The position numbers and the translations under genes were made by a program. A stretch of 64,000 nucleotides of DNA from Halomarina ordinaria (lineage in GTDB: Archaea > Halobacteriota > Halobacteria > Halobacteriales > Haloarculaceae). The notes under the pieces were generated by a model that had not been told where the DNA came from, searched no databases, and saw nothing but the letters and a program-made list of their open reading frames with translations. Location of the stretch: the NCBI RefSeq assembly GCF_030553305.1, contig NZ_JARRAH010000001.1, forward strand, positions 1,550,001 to 1,614,000. The letters run 5' to 3'. Of this stretch, positions 16,917 to 25,359 are shown piece after piece (within the stretch, counting starts at the first letter, position 1; every line of letters starts with the position of its first letter).

Positions 16917-17903
16917 TCAGGCCTCGATGACGTCGTCGTCCTCGGCGTCCGGCACCGCGAGCGACCCGTCGAGCGCGGTGAGCGCCCGCCCCCCGACGCG
17001 TACCTCGCCGCGGGCGCGCACCAGCGCGCGTCCGGGCCGGTCGACGAAGTGCCCCTGCTCGAAGACCATCTCCTCGGGGAGGCCCTCGGCGACGCGCGTG
17101 CCCGCCTCGTCCGCCGGGGGGGCGTCGCCCCCCTCGCCTCCCTCGCCGTCGTCCCCCGCGCCCATCGCGCCCTCGAAGGCGTCGTACGCCCGGAGGTACG
17201 CCCCCACCGCGCCGCTGGCGGTGCCGGTGACGGGGTCCTCGGGGACGCCCGCGAGCGGGGCGAACATCCGTCCGTGGAGGGTCGCCCCGGGGTCGAGCGT
17301 CTCGAAGGTGAAGGCGTAGACGCCCGTCGCGTCCACCGTCTCGCAGAGCGACTCGACGGCCGCCATGTCCGGCGTCGCGTTCCCGAGGTCGTCGAGGCGG
17401 GCCACGGGGACGACGAGGAAGGCCAGTCCCGTCGAACTCCACGCCAGCGGGAGGTCGTCGGCCACGTCGGTGAGCGCGTCGAGGTCGACGCCCACGGCGG
17501 CGGCGACGTCCTCGTGGCTCACCTCGACCTCGTGGAGTTCCGGCGGCGCCTGCGTCATCCACACCGTCCCGTCGTCATCCACGTCAATGTCGAGGACGCC
17601 CACGTTCGTCGCGAGGGTGTGACTCCCGGCGTCGATGACACCGTCCTCGAAGAGGTGGGCGTGGCAGGCGACCGTCGCGTGCCCACAGAGGTCGACCTCC
17701 GTCGACGGCGTGAAGTAGCGCACCTGGCGGTCGGCCTCCTCGCTGTCGGTGAGGAAGGCCGTCTCGCTGGCGTTCAACTCGCGGGCGACGCGCTGCATCT
17801 GGTCGGCGGTCAGCCCCTCCGCGTCGGGGACACCGCCGGCGGCGTTGCCCGCGAGCGGTTCGTCGGTGAAGGCGTCCACCAGCAGGGTGCGGCGGCTGTC
17901 CAT
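16917..17903 (-). CDS. PhzF-family isomerase-like protein
   Basis: A 328-aa protein of the PhzF/diaminopimelate-epimerase fold. VDAFTDEPLAGNAAGGV, FTPSTEVDLCGHATVACAH-like sequence (DLCGHATVACHAHLF) and FAPLAGVPEDPVTGTASGAVGAYL are the family blocks; the general-acid Glu is in LNASETAFL. PhzF homologues catalyse isomerisations of small metabolites; the substrate is unknown. A Gly/Glu/Asp-rich insert (about residues 243-267) is extra relative to the core fold and probably forms a loop. It faces the same way as the deaminase upstream. Confidence 0.93.
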   Translation of the reverse strand: MDSRRTLLVDAFTDEPLAGNAAGGVPDAEGLTADQMQRVARELNASETAFLTDSEEADRQVRYFTPSTEVDLCGHATVACHAHLFEDGVIDAGSHTLATNVGVLDIDVDDDGTVWMTQAPPELHEVEVSHEDVAAAVGVDLDALTDVADDLPLAWSSTGLAFLVVPVARLDDLGNATPDMAAVESLCETVDATGVYAFTFETLDPGATLHGRMFAPLAGVPEDPVTGTASGAVGAYLRAYDAFEGAMGAGDDGEGGEGGDAPPADEAGTRVAEGLPEEMVFEQGHFVDRPGRALVRARGEVRVGGRALTALDGSLAVPDAEDDDVIEA

Positions 17904-17951
17904 ACGCGGACCACTCCCGCGCGTGGAATAAGGGTTGGTGGCCCTCGACGC

Positions 17952-18407
17952 CTACCAGAACGACTCGTGGACGGCCCGGCCCGCCCTCGCGAGGACGCCC
18001 CCGACGACGGTGACCTCCTCTTCGGCGTGGTCGAACACCCGCTCGGAGGGGAGCGTCAGGCCCGGTTCGGCGAGACTCGCCAGTTCGGTCGCGCCCGTGC
18101 TGTAGACGCGCCGCAGGCCGGCGTTGTAGAGCGCCGTCGCGCACATCGCGCAGGGTTCGGTGCTCGTGTACATCGTCGTCGCCGCGAGCGCGTCGGCGTC
18201 GAGTTCGCGGGCGGCCCACCGCGCCAGCTTCAGTTCGGGGTGGGCGGTGACGTCCGAGTCGGTTACGACGGTGTTCCGCGACTCGGCGAGCACCTCGCCG
18301 TCGCGTTCGAGGAGCGTCCCGAACGGCCGGTCGCCGGCCGCCGCGGCCTCCTCGGCGAGTTCGATGGCCCGTCGCACGTATCGCTCGTGGTCGGCGTCGT
18401 CTGCCAT
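17952..18407 (-). CDS. Nucleoside/nucleobase deaminase (CDA fold)
   Basis: A 151-aa zinc-dependent deaminase. The first zinc ligand and proton-shuttle Glu are in AHPELK (His56, Glu58); the other ligands are in EPCAMC (Cys86, Cys89). Length and motifs match the guanine/cytosine deaminase and TadA-like group; substrate cannot be fixed. ATG at 18407 (MADDADHERYVRRAI) is chosen, as the 49 in-frame residues upstream look untranslated and overlap the divergent promoter. It is 48 bp ahead of the PhzF gene and probably co-transcribed. Confidence 0.9.
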   Translation of the reverse strand: MADDADHERYVRRAIELAEEAAAAGDRPFGTLLERDGEVLAESRNTVVTDSDVTAHPELKLARWAARELDADALAATTMYTSTEPCAMCATALYNAGLRRVYSTGATELASLAEPGLTLPSERVFDHAEEEVTVVGGVLARAGRAVHESFW

Positions 18408-18471
18408 AGGTCGGGGACGGGTGGGGACGACCAGTAGGTTCGGGTTCGGCTCCGAGGCGGTGTCGCACGGG

Positions 18472-18478
18472 CCTTTAT
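18472..18478 (+). promoter_or_regulatory. TATA-like element of phosphoribosyltransferase gene
   Basis: CTTTATC within the 109-bp divergent gap, about 42 bases ahead of the ATG at 18517, predicting a leader of about 15 bases. A second candidate CTTATGG at 18484-18490 is closer. Confidence 0.35.
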
Positions 18479-18516
18479 CAACCCTTATGGTCGGCGCGGG
18501 GCGAGTGGTAGCCGAC

Positions 18517-19209
18517 ATGAGTGAGCTCCCAGACGAGTTCAAGTGCACCATCACGAACTGGGACTACATCTACGACCTCTGCCGGGACGTCGCGGACCAG
18601 GTGAAGGCGGCGGAGTTCGAACCGGACGTGGTGGTGGCGCTGGCTCGCGGCGGCTGGTTCGCGGGGCGCTGTCTCTGTGACTTCCTCGGCCTCGACGACC
18701 TCACGAGCCTGAAGATGGAGCACTACGTCGGTACCGCCCAGAAGACGGGGGAACCCGAGGTGCGCTACCCGATGCCGGAGGGGAGCGTCGAGGGCAAGAA
18801 CGTCCTCATCATCGACGACATCGCCGACACGGGGGGGTCCATCGAGCGCGCCCACGAGTACGTCACCGACCGGAACCCCGAGGGCGTCCGAACGGCCACC
18901 CTCCAGTTGCTCGGCACCAGCGAGTTCGACCCCGACTACGTCGGCGAGCGCCTCGAACAGTGGGCGTGGGTCGTCTACCCCTGGAACTTCATCGAGGACA
19001 TGATCGACCTCACGGGCGGCGTCATGGAGAAAGCCGGCCAGGAGGCCTACACGCTCGACGAACTGCGTCACTACCTCAGCGAGTTCCACGACGTCGAGCG
19101 CATCGAGATGGAGATCGCCCAGCCGGGACGGATGGGCGAGGTGCTCGTCGAGATGGAGCGTCGCGGCGTCGTCGACCGGACGGACGGGGTCTGGCGACTC
19201 GCCGAGTAG
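18517..19209 (+). CDS. Purine-type phosphoribosyltransferase (HGPRT/XPRT-like)
   Basis: A 230-aa type I phosphoribosyltransferase. The PRPP loop is VLIIDDIADTGGS (96-108), and ALARGGWFAGR (41-51) is the upstream PRPP/pyrophosphate loop. The residues after about 150 (WVVYPWNFIEDMIDL) are typical of archaeal Gpt-like enzymes, and the last 70 form a helical tail resembling a winged helix (AQPGRMGEVLVEMERRGVV). It likely salvages hypoxanthine, guanine or xanthine. ATG at 18517 (MSELPDEFKCTITNWDYIY) is the conserved start, not ATG 18487. MTA phosphorylase follows 49 bp later, consistent with purine salvage. Confidence 0.92.
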   Translation: MSELPDEFKCTITNWDYIYDLCRDVADQVKAAEFEPDVVVALARGGWFAGRCLCDFLGLDDLTSLKMEHYVGTAQKTGEPEVRYPMPEGSVEGKNVLIIDDIADTGGSIERAHEYVTDRNPEGVRTATLQLLGTSEFDPDYVGERLEQWAWVVYPWNFIEDMIDLTGGVMEKAGQEAYTLDELRHYLSEFHDVERIEMEIAQPGRMGEVLVEMERRGVVDRTDGVWRLAE

Positions 19210-19258
19210 TCCGACCCGTCCCGCGGGAGTTTTGTGTCCCTCGCGCCTCGCTCGGGGT

Positions 19259-20110
19259 ATGACAGTCGGATTCATCGGTGGGAGCGGTATCTACGAGGCG
19301 CTCGACCTGGAGAACGTCCGCGAGGAGGCCGTCGAGACGCCCTTCGGCGAGCCGAGCGAACCGGTCACTCTCGGCGAGATGGGTGGGACCGAAGTGGCGT
19401 TCCTCCCGCGTCACGGCAAGAACCACCAGCGCGACCCGACGGAGGCGCCCTACCGGGCGAACATCCACGCGCTGAAACAGGTAGGCGTCGAGCGCATCCT
19501 CGCGAGCAACGCCGTCGGGAGCCTCCGCGAGGACCTCCCGCCCCAGTCGCTGCTCGTCCCCGACCAGATATTCGACCGGACGCGCCACCGTCCCTACACC
19601 TTCTTCGAGGAGGGGATGGTCGTCCACATGGGCTTCGCCGACCCCTACTGCCCGCACATGGTCGACCACCTCGCCGGGGCGGCCGACGCGGCGACCGACG
19701 ACGGCGCCGAGAGGGGCGGGACGTACGTCTGCATCGAGGGGCCGCAGTACTCCACGCGCGCCGAGAGCGAGTTCTTCCGCGCGCAGGGCTGGGACGTCGT
19801 CGGCATGACCGCCATCCCCGAGGCGAAACTCGCCCGCGAGGCGGAGATGTGCTACGCCACCGTGACGGGCGTCACCGACTACGACGTCTGGAAGGAGGAC
19901 GCCGAGGTCACGCTGGACGAGGTGCTCGAGAACGCCGCGGCCAACGAGACGGCCATCAAGCGCGTCATCGAACACGCCATCGAGACGTTACCCGAGGAGC
20001 GCGAGTGCGACTGCGGTCACGCCCTCGAGGGGACCATCAACACGCCGACCGAGCACATCCCGCTGGAGACCCGCGAGCGCGTCGAGTTGCTCGCCGGCGA
20101 CTACCTCTGA
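19259..20110 (+). CDS. mtnP: S-methyl-5'-thioadenosine phosphorylase
   Basis: Phosphorolyses methylthioadenosine to adenine and methylthioribose-1-phosphate; 283 aa. The phosphate site is GSGIYEAL near the N-terminus; PRHGKNHQRDP and IEGPQYSTRAESEFFR are the family signatures, and the base-binding region VTGVTDYDVWKED is present. Haloarchaeal MTAP/MTIP cannot be separated with certainty, so inosine-type substrates remain possible. A CDCG pair occurs near the C-terminus. ATG 19259 (MTVGFIGGSGIYE) is preferred over GTG 19232. Confidence 0.94.
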   Translation: MTVGFIGGSGIYEALDLENVREEAVETPFGEPSEPVTLGEMGGTEVAFLPRHGKNHQRDPTEAPYRANIHALKQVGVERILASNAVGSLREDLPPQSLLVPDQIFDRTRHRPYTFFEEGMVVHMGFADPYCPHMVDHLAGAADAATDDGAERGGTYVCIEGPQYSTRAESEFFRAQGWDVVGMTAIPEAKLAREAEMCYATVTGVTDYDVWKEDAEVTLDEVLENAAANETAIKRVIEHAIETLPEERECDCGHALEGTINTPTEHIPLETRERVELLAGDYL

Positions 20111-20186
20111 CGCTGCCGTCGGCGTCGACGCCGTGACGCTGGGGCGGTCGCTACGCGTCGAGCATTCCGCCGAAGAAGAGGGGAGT

Positions 20187-20291
20187 TCAGCGGCCGTTCT
20201 CGCGGACGTATCTGAGCGCCTCGGCCAGCGTCTTCGGGTCGACTCGTCCTTCCGTCTCGTCCAATCGCTCGCGGAACCAGGATGGCGTCAT
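20187..20291 (-). CDS. Short conserved-looking protein (34 aa) downstream of scpA
   Basis: An ATG-to-TGA frame encoding MTPSWFRERLDETEGRVDP followed by KTLAEALRYVRENGR. Codon use is typical of the genome: most third positions are G or C, and the protein is charged and amphipathic with two predicted helices. An AAAGTATCTT element centred about 27 bases before the ATG fits a leaderless promoter. It sits alone in the 326-bp gap between the MTA phosphorylase and scpA. I do not recognise the family; it could be a regulatory microprotein or an antitoxin-like fragment. It is a real-gene candidate, not proven. Confidence 0.55.
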   Translation of the reverse strand: MTPSWFRERLDETEGRVDPKTLAEALRYVRENGR

Positions 20292-20436
20292 ATCGTGCTA
20301 TCCGCTATCATTGAACAAGATACTTTCGACGGTTGCGACCGGTAAAGCACCACTTACACGATAGACCGTTTACAAATCGCCGGGGAGTTGATAGCGTATT
20401 GAAAGGAGACGCGGGCGTACCGTCACCGGCGACGGG

Positions 20437-21423
20437 TCAGTCCGCGACGGCTTCCTCGGGCGTCTCGGCCCCGGCCGGGTCCCGAATCCAGAGGTCGCCG
20501 AAGAGGTCGTCCTGCTGGAGGGTCACCTGTCCCCGGTGGGCGAGAAAGAGCAGGCCGAGGAACGTCTCGACGCGCGACCCGCCCGTCTCCTCCACCTCGG
20601 CGAACAGCACCTCCGCGCGCCCGGCGTCGTACTGTTCGCGGAGCGCGCGGTCGACGCGCCGGATGGTCTCCTCGATGTCCTCGGCGTGGGCGGTGCCGGT
20701 GACGTCGTCGGCCGTCGGTTCGTCGTCGACGCGGAAGTCGTCGCCCGCGTGGTAGTCGAGCGTCTGCGTCCCGCGGCGGAACCCGCGCGGCGAGTCGCTC
20801 GTGTCGTAGGTGCGCGACTCCTTCCACCACGACCCGCGCTCGGCCTCGCGCAGTTCGCGCACGAGTTCGTCGAGCGTCCGGGGCTTCCCGCGGGCGCGCT
20901 TGCGTTCGAGGCGGCGGTCCATCTCGCGTTCGAGCGCGTCGAACGGGTCCGGGCCGTCCCACTCCTTGCCGTCCGCGTCGGGCGGGACCTCCCACTCGTC
21001 CCAGTCGTCCCACTCGGCCGGTTCCTCGGCCTCCTCGGATTCGAGCAGCGCGTCGCTCTTCATCCGCAGGAGGACGCTCGCGTAGAACAGCGCCCGACCA
21101 CCCGTCCGGAGGTCACCCCCGTCGAGCGCCGCGAGGAACTTGTCCGTCACGGCGACGATGTCGATGTCCCACGGCGCTATCTCCCCCCGGTCGGCCAACT
21201 GGACGAGCAGTTCGACGGGTTCGACCTCGCCGGTGTCGCCGGTGTCGCCGGTGTCGTCGACGTCGTCGTCAGTCGGTGCCGAATCGTCCTCCACCGTCTC
21301 CGCTGCCTCCGCGTCGAGCGGAGGGTCGCCGGCTTCGTCGGCGTCGCGCGCGTGGTCGGTCCAGGAGAAGGCGACGCCCTCGCCGCCGTCGGGACGGGCG
21401 TCCTCGGGGTCGCGCTCAGTCAT
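20437..21423 (-). CDS. scpA: Segregation and condensation protein A (kleisin)
   Basis: Kleisin subunit bridging the SMC heads, 328 aa. The core begins at VEPVELLVQLADRGEIAPWDIDIVAVTDKFLAAL, followed by ALFYASVLLRMKSDALLESEE. The C-terminal winged helix is seen in EVLFAEVEETGGSRVETFLGLLFLAHRGQVTLQQDDLFGDLWI. The N-terminal 65 residues are an acidic, disordered extension containing three GDT-type repeats. The start overlaps the smc stop by 8 bp (ATGACTGA), indicating translational coupling. No scpB follows. Confidence 0.95.
   Translation of the reverse strand: MTERDPEDARPDGGEGVAFSWTDHARDADEAGDPPLDAEAAETVEDDSAPTDDDVDDTGDTGDTGEVEPVELLVQLADRGEIAPWDIDIVAVTDKFLAALDGGDLRTGGRALFYASVLLRMKSDALLESEEAEEPAEWDDWDEWEVPPDADGKEWDGPDPFDALEREMDRRLERKRARGKPRTLDELVRELREAERGSWWKESRTYDTSDSPRGFRRGTQTLDYHAGDDFRVDDEPTADDVTGTAHAEDIEETIRRVDRALREQYDAGRAEVLFAEVEETGGSRVETFLGLLFLAHRGQVTLQQDDLFGDLWIRDPAGAETPEEAVAD
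21231..21257. repeat. 9-bp tandem repeat (3 copies) inside scpA
   Basis: Three head-to-tail copies of CGGTGTCGC, the last ending in T, encode the DTG DTG DTG run in the acidic N-terminal tail of ScpA. Length variation between strains would stay in frame. Confidence 0.8.
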
Positions 21424-24400
21424 CCGCCGTCACCCCCGTCGCCGCGAGGTCGATGCCCGTCACGGCGCTCACGTTGTCGGCCTGCATGGTGACGCCGATG
21501 GCGCGCTCGGAGCGTTCGAGCAACGCCGAGCGGTGGGAGACGACGACGAACTGGGCGGTGTCCGCGAGTTCGTCGACGAGTTCGCCGACCGCCTCCGCGT
21601 TCGCGGCGTCGAGGAAGGCGTCCACCTCGTCGAGCGCGTAGAACGGCGCCGGGTTGTGCCGCTGGATGGCGAAGATGAACGCGAGCGCCGTCAACGACTT
21701 CTCGCCGCCGGACATCGCCGCGAGGCGCTGGACGGGCTTGTCGCCCGGCTGGGCCTTCATCGTCAGCCCGCCCTCGAACGGGTCTTCCTCGTCCTCCAGG
21801 TGGAGGGTGCCCGTTCCGCCCGAGAGCCGCTCGAAGATGTCCGTGAAGTGGGCGTCGATGGCCTCGTAGGCCTCCATGAACGTCTCGCGCTTCATCGACT
21901 CGTAGCCCTCGATGCGCTCGACGATGCCGTCGCGCTCCTCGACGAGCGTGGCGCGTTTCTCCTCCAGTTCCTCGAGGTCGTCGGCCACGTCGTCGTACTC
22001 CTCGATGGCGAGCATGTTGACCGGTTCGAGGTCGGCCATCTCCCCCTCCAGCCGCTCGATTTCGGCCTCGACGGTGTCGTGGTCCGGGATGGCCTCTGGG
22101 TCGTACTCGCCGACCTGCGCGGCGAGTTCGTCGACCTCCCACGCCAGGCGCTCGACCGTCTCGCGGCGGTTCTCCAGACGGTTCTCGACGGTCGCGACGG
22201 TCTCTTTCACCTCGTCGCGCGCCTCCCGGGCCTCCCGGAGGTCGGCCTTCAGCGCCTCGCGCTCGTCCTTCAGTTCGGCGAGTTCGTCCTCCAGGTCGGC
22301 GACCTGCTCGGCTTTCTCCTCGAGCGCCGCCTCGCGTTCCTCGACCTCCGCGGCCAGCTCGTCGACGCGTGACTCGGCCGCAGCCTTCCGGTTCTGGGCG
22401 TCCTCGATGGTCTCGTGGAGTTCCTCGATGGCCTCCTCGGCGTACTGTTTCTCCAGGCCGAGTTCGTTCAGGTCGCCGTCGAGGTCGTCCATCTCCGACT
22501 CCAGGTCGGCGACGTCGGCGCGTATCTCCTCCGCGCGTTCGGTGAGTTCCGCCACCTCGGAGTTGCGCAGTTCCGCCTCCAGCTCGTCGATGCGCGCCTC
22601 GACGTCCGCGATGGTCTCGTTCTGGGCGGTGATGTCCGCTTCGAGGGCCTCCATCCGGGCGGCGACGTCGTCGCGCTCGGCGTCGAGTTCTTCCAGTCGA
22701 GCCTCCTTCGCCGCGACGCTCTCGCGGACCTCCTCGATGCGCCCCTCGACGCGCTCGATGTCGCTCCGGATGTCGCGGACGGTGTCGGCCGCGTCGGCCT
22801 GCCGGTCGCGGGCGTCGTCGAGGCGACTCTCCACGTCGCGGACCGCCTCGCGCGCCTCGCGGCGCTCGTCCTCCAGCCGGGCGATGCGTTCGGCGACGCG
22901 CTCTAGCTGACCCTTCCCCGAGGAGAAGGAGTAGCGCGACCCGCTGCGCGACCCGCCGGTCATGGCGCCGCTCTTCTCGACGAGTTCGCCGTCGACGGTG
23001 ACCATCCGGAACTGCCCCATCAGGTCGCGGGCCGTCGCCATGTCCTCGACGACGAGCGTGTCGCCGACGACGTAGGAGAACACGCCGGCGTACTGTGGGT
23101 CGAAGTCGACGAGGTCGTAGACGAAGCCGACCACGCCGTCGTTGCTCGGCGCGCTCGGCAGCGACCGCTGGTGCATCTTGTTGATGGGCAGGAACGTCGC
23201 GCGACCCGCGTTGCGCGACTTCAGGTACTCGATGCCGCGCTGGCCGACGCCGTCGTCGTCGACGACGACGTGCGCGAGGCGACCCCCCGCGGCCGTCTCG
23301 CAGGCGGTGGCGTACCGACTGGAGACGTTCCCCAGCTGGCCGACGGTGCCGTGGACGCCGTCGATGTCGGCGTTGAGTACGGTCGTGACCGCCCGGCCGT
23401 AGGAGCTGTCGCCCGACTGGCCCGCCTTCGCCTCCAGTTCGGCGTACTCCTGCTGGGCGGCGTTCACCTCGTCTTCGAGGTCGTCGAGGTCCTCCTGCAG
23501 GTCGTACTTCTCCGCGCGGAGGTCGTCGACGACCGACTCGATGGTCGCCTTGTTCTTCTCGGCCTTCTCCAGTTCCGCCTCCAGGTCGGCGCGGTCGGCC
23601 TCCAGCTCGGGAATCGTCGCTTCGAGGTCGTCGATCTCCTCGCGCAGGTCGCGCTGGTCGTTCGAGCGACGGCGCGCCTCGTCGAGCAGGCGGTCCTGCT
23701 CGCGCTGGAGTTCGTTCTTCTCGGCCTTCGCCGCCTCCAGGTCGTCACGTGCGTCCTGTAGGTCCGATTGCAGCTGGTCGTACTCGGTGTCGACGGACTC
23801 GATTTCGGCCTCGACCGTCGCCAGTTCCTCCTCTTTCTCCAGTACCTCGGCCTTCAGCGAGGACTTCTCGACCTTCAGGTTCCGGATGCGGGCGTCGAAG
23901 TCGTCGACCTGCTCCTGCTTGCGGTCGAGTTTCACGAACGCCTGCCGGCGCTTCGACTCGGCCTCATCGATGCGCTCGCGGGCGCTCTCGGCCTTGTCCT
24001 CGAGGCGGGCGATGTCGCCCTTTATCTCCTCTATCTCGCGCTTGACCCGGAGCTGTTCGTCCTCGCCGGTGCGCTCGATTTCGGCGTTCATGTCCTCCAG
24101 GTCCTCCTCGAGGCGGAGGACGGTGCCCTGACGCTCGTCGAGGTCGCGCTGGCGTTCCTCGAGCGTCGCCTCGTCGCGCTCGACCTTCGTCTCCGTGCGG
24201 TCGAGGCGCGCGCGCTTGTCCTCGAGTTCGGCGGCCCTGAGGTAGCCCTCGAACTCCGCGCGCTCCTCCTTCAGCGACTGGTACTGGAGGGCGGTCTCGC
24301 GTTCGTCCTCCAACTGGTCGAGGCGCTCGTGTTTCTCCTCGATGCGGAGGTCGGCCTCGTCGACGCGCTCCTCGACCACCTCCAGTTCGGCCATCGCGTC

Positions 24401-24982
24401 GGCCTTGCGCGCGTCGAACTCCGCGACGCCCGCTATCTCGTCGATTATCTCCCGACGCGAGCCGGGGGTCATGTTGATTATCTCGGTCACGTCGCCCTGC
24501 ATCACGACGTTGTACCCCTCGGGGGCCACCCCCGCCTGCGCGAGGAGGTCCTGGATGTCCGAGAGGTTCACGGACCGGCCGTTCAGGTAGTAGTACGAGT
24601 AGTAGTTGTCCTCGGTCTGTTTGACCCGCCGACGGATGGATATCTCGTCGACGTCGCCGACGCTGTCGGTGCCGGCGGCGTTGACGACCTGCGACCGCGT
24701 GAGGGTGCCGTCGCCGTTGTCGAGGACGACCTCGACGCTCGCCTCGCGTTCGCCGGCGAAGGCGGCGCCGTCGTCGTCGGGGTTGTAGATGAGGTCGGTG
24801 AGCTTCTCCGCGCGAATCCCGCTGGTGCGCGCCAGCCCGAGGGCGAACAGGATGCTATCGATGATGTTCGACTTCCCCGACCCGTTCGGACCGCTGATGG
24901 TCGTGAAGTCCTCGTAGAAGGGGATTCGGGTCTTTCGGCCGAAGCTCTTGAAATCGTCGAGGACGAGCTCTTTGATGTGCAT
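21416..24982 (-). CDS. smc: Chromosome segregation protein SMC
   Basis: SMC ATPase of 1188 aa. The Walker A motif GPNGSGKSN (31-39) is in the N-terminal head. Two long coiled-coil arms flank a hinge domain (about 505-660, including VHGTVGQLGNVSSRYATACETAAGGRL). The C-terminal head carries the ABC signature MSGGEKSLTAL and Walker B FYALDEVDAFLDAAN. It is the core of condensin, acting with ScpA encoded immediately downstream with an 8-bp overlap. A coiled-coil protein gene precedes it by 23 bp, so the three form one operon. Confidence 0.98.
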   Translation of the reverse strand: MHIKELVLDDFKSFGRKTRIPFYEDFTTISGPNGSGKSNIIDSILFALGLARTSGIRAEKLTDLIYNPDDDGAAFAGEREASVEVVLDNGDGTLTRSQVVNAAGTDSVGDVDEISIRRRVKQTEDNYYSYYYLNGRSVNLSDIQDLLAQAGVAPEGYNVVMQGDVTEIINMTPGSRREIIDEIAGVAEFDARKADAMAELEVVEERVDEADLRIEEKHERLDQLEDERETALQYQSLKEERAEFEGYLRAAELEDKRARLDRTETKVERDEATLEERQRDLDERQGTVLRLEEDLEDMNAEIERTGEDEQLRVKREIEEIKGDIARLEDKAESARERIDEAESKRRQAFVKLDRKQEQVDDFDARIRNLKVEKSSLKAEVLEKEEELATVEAEIESVDTEYDQLQSDLQDARDDLEAAKAEKNELQREQDRLLDEARRRSNDQRDLREEIDDLEATIPELEADRADLEAELEKAEKNKATIESVVDDLRAEKYDLQEDLDDLEDEVNAAQQEYAELEAKAGQSGDSSYGRAVTTVLNADIDGVHGTVGQLGNVSSRYATACETAAGGRLAHVVVDDDGVGQRGIEYLKSRNAGRATFLPINKMHQRSLPSAPSNDGVVGFVYDLVDFDPQYAGVFSYVVGDTLVVEDMATARDLMGQFRMVTVDGELVEKSGAMTGGSRSGSRYSFSSGKGQLERVAERIARLEDERREAREAVRDVESRLDDARDRQADAADTVRDIRSDIERVEGRIEEVRESVAAKEARLEELDAERDDVAARMEALEADITAQNETIADVEARIDELEAELRNSEVAELTERAEEIRADVADLESEMDDLDGDLNELGLEKQYAEEAIEELHETIEDAQNRKAAAESRVDELAAEVEEREAALEEKAEQVADLEDELAELKDEREALKADLREAREARDEVKETVATVENRLENRRETVERLAWEVDELAAQVGEYDPEAIPDHDTVEAEIERLEGEMADLEPVNMLAIEEYDDVADDLEELEEKRATLVEERDGIVERIEGYESMKRETFMEAYEAIDAHFTDIFERLSGGTGTLHLEDEEDPFEGGLTMKAQPGDKPVQRLAAMSGGEKSLTALAFIFAIQRHNPAPFYALDEVDAFLDAANAEAVGELVDELADTAQFVVVSHRSALLERSERAIGVTMQADNVSAVTGIDLAATGVTADD

Positions 24983-25005
24983 GGGGGCGCTCGTTGGCGG
25001 ACCCC

Positions 25006-25257
25006 TTACGCGACGATTATCTCGTCGCTGCCGGAGTCTTCGCTCTGGTCGTCGTTGTCCTGTGCGGCTTTGTCACCTTCGGATTCCGGCTCGACCTGTC
25101 GGCCCTCGATGATGTCGTCGTCCTCGGGCGCGACCGCCTCCTCGAGCGTCGCGAGCCGTTCCTTGCACTCGACCAGTTCGTCCGTCAGGCCCGTCACGGA
25201 GGCTTCCAGTTTGCGGACACGTGCCTCGAGTTCCTCCACGCGATTGCCACTAGCCAT
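25006..25257 (-). CDS. Small coiled-coil protein ahead of smc (DUF7518-like)
   Basis: An 83-aa protein. Residues 4-50 form a coiled coil (NRVEELEARVRKLEASVTGL ... CKERLATLEEAV), and the rest is a disordered acidic tail. I recall a haloarchaeal family next to smc (DUF7518), but give that name with reserve. Its place as first gene of the smc-scpA operon suggests a condensin-linked role; this is inference. ATG at 25257 is fixed by a GTTTATA element centred 28 bases upstream, excluding the longer in-frame start. Confidence 0.8.
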   Translation of the reverse strand: MASGNRVEELEARVRKLEASVTGLTDELVECKERLATLEEAVAPEDDDIIEGRQVEPESEGDKAAQDNDDQSEDSGSDEIIVA

Positions 25258-25281
25258 GTGAAACATCCACCGTCGCGGACG

Positions 25282-25288
25282 TATAAAC
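25282..25288 (-). promoter_or_regulatory. TATA box of the condensin operon
   Basis: Minus-strand GTTTATA centred 28 bases before the ATG of the coiled-coil gene. It predicts a leaderless transcript and appears to be the only promoter for the three-gene smc operon. Confidence 0.6.
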
Positions 25289-25359
25289 ATGCGTCAGACA
25301 ATGACAACTTCGTTGACATCTCTCCGAACGACTTCGGTGTCGGCGCGCGTAGGACCGGT

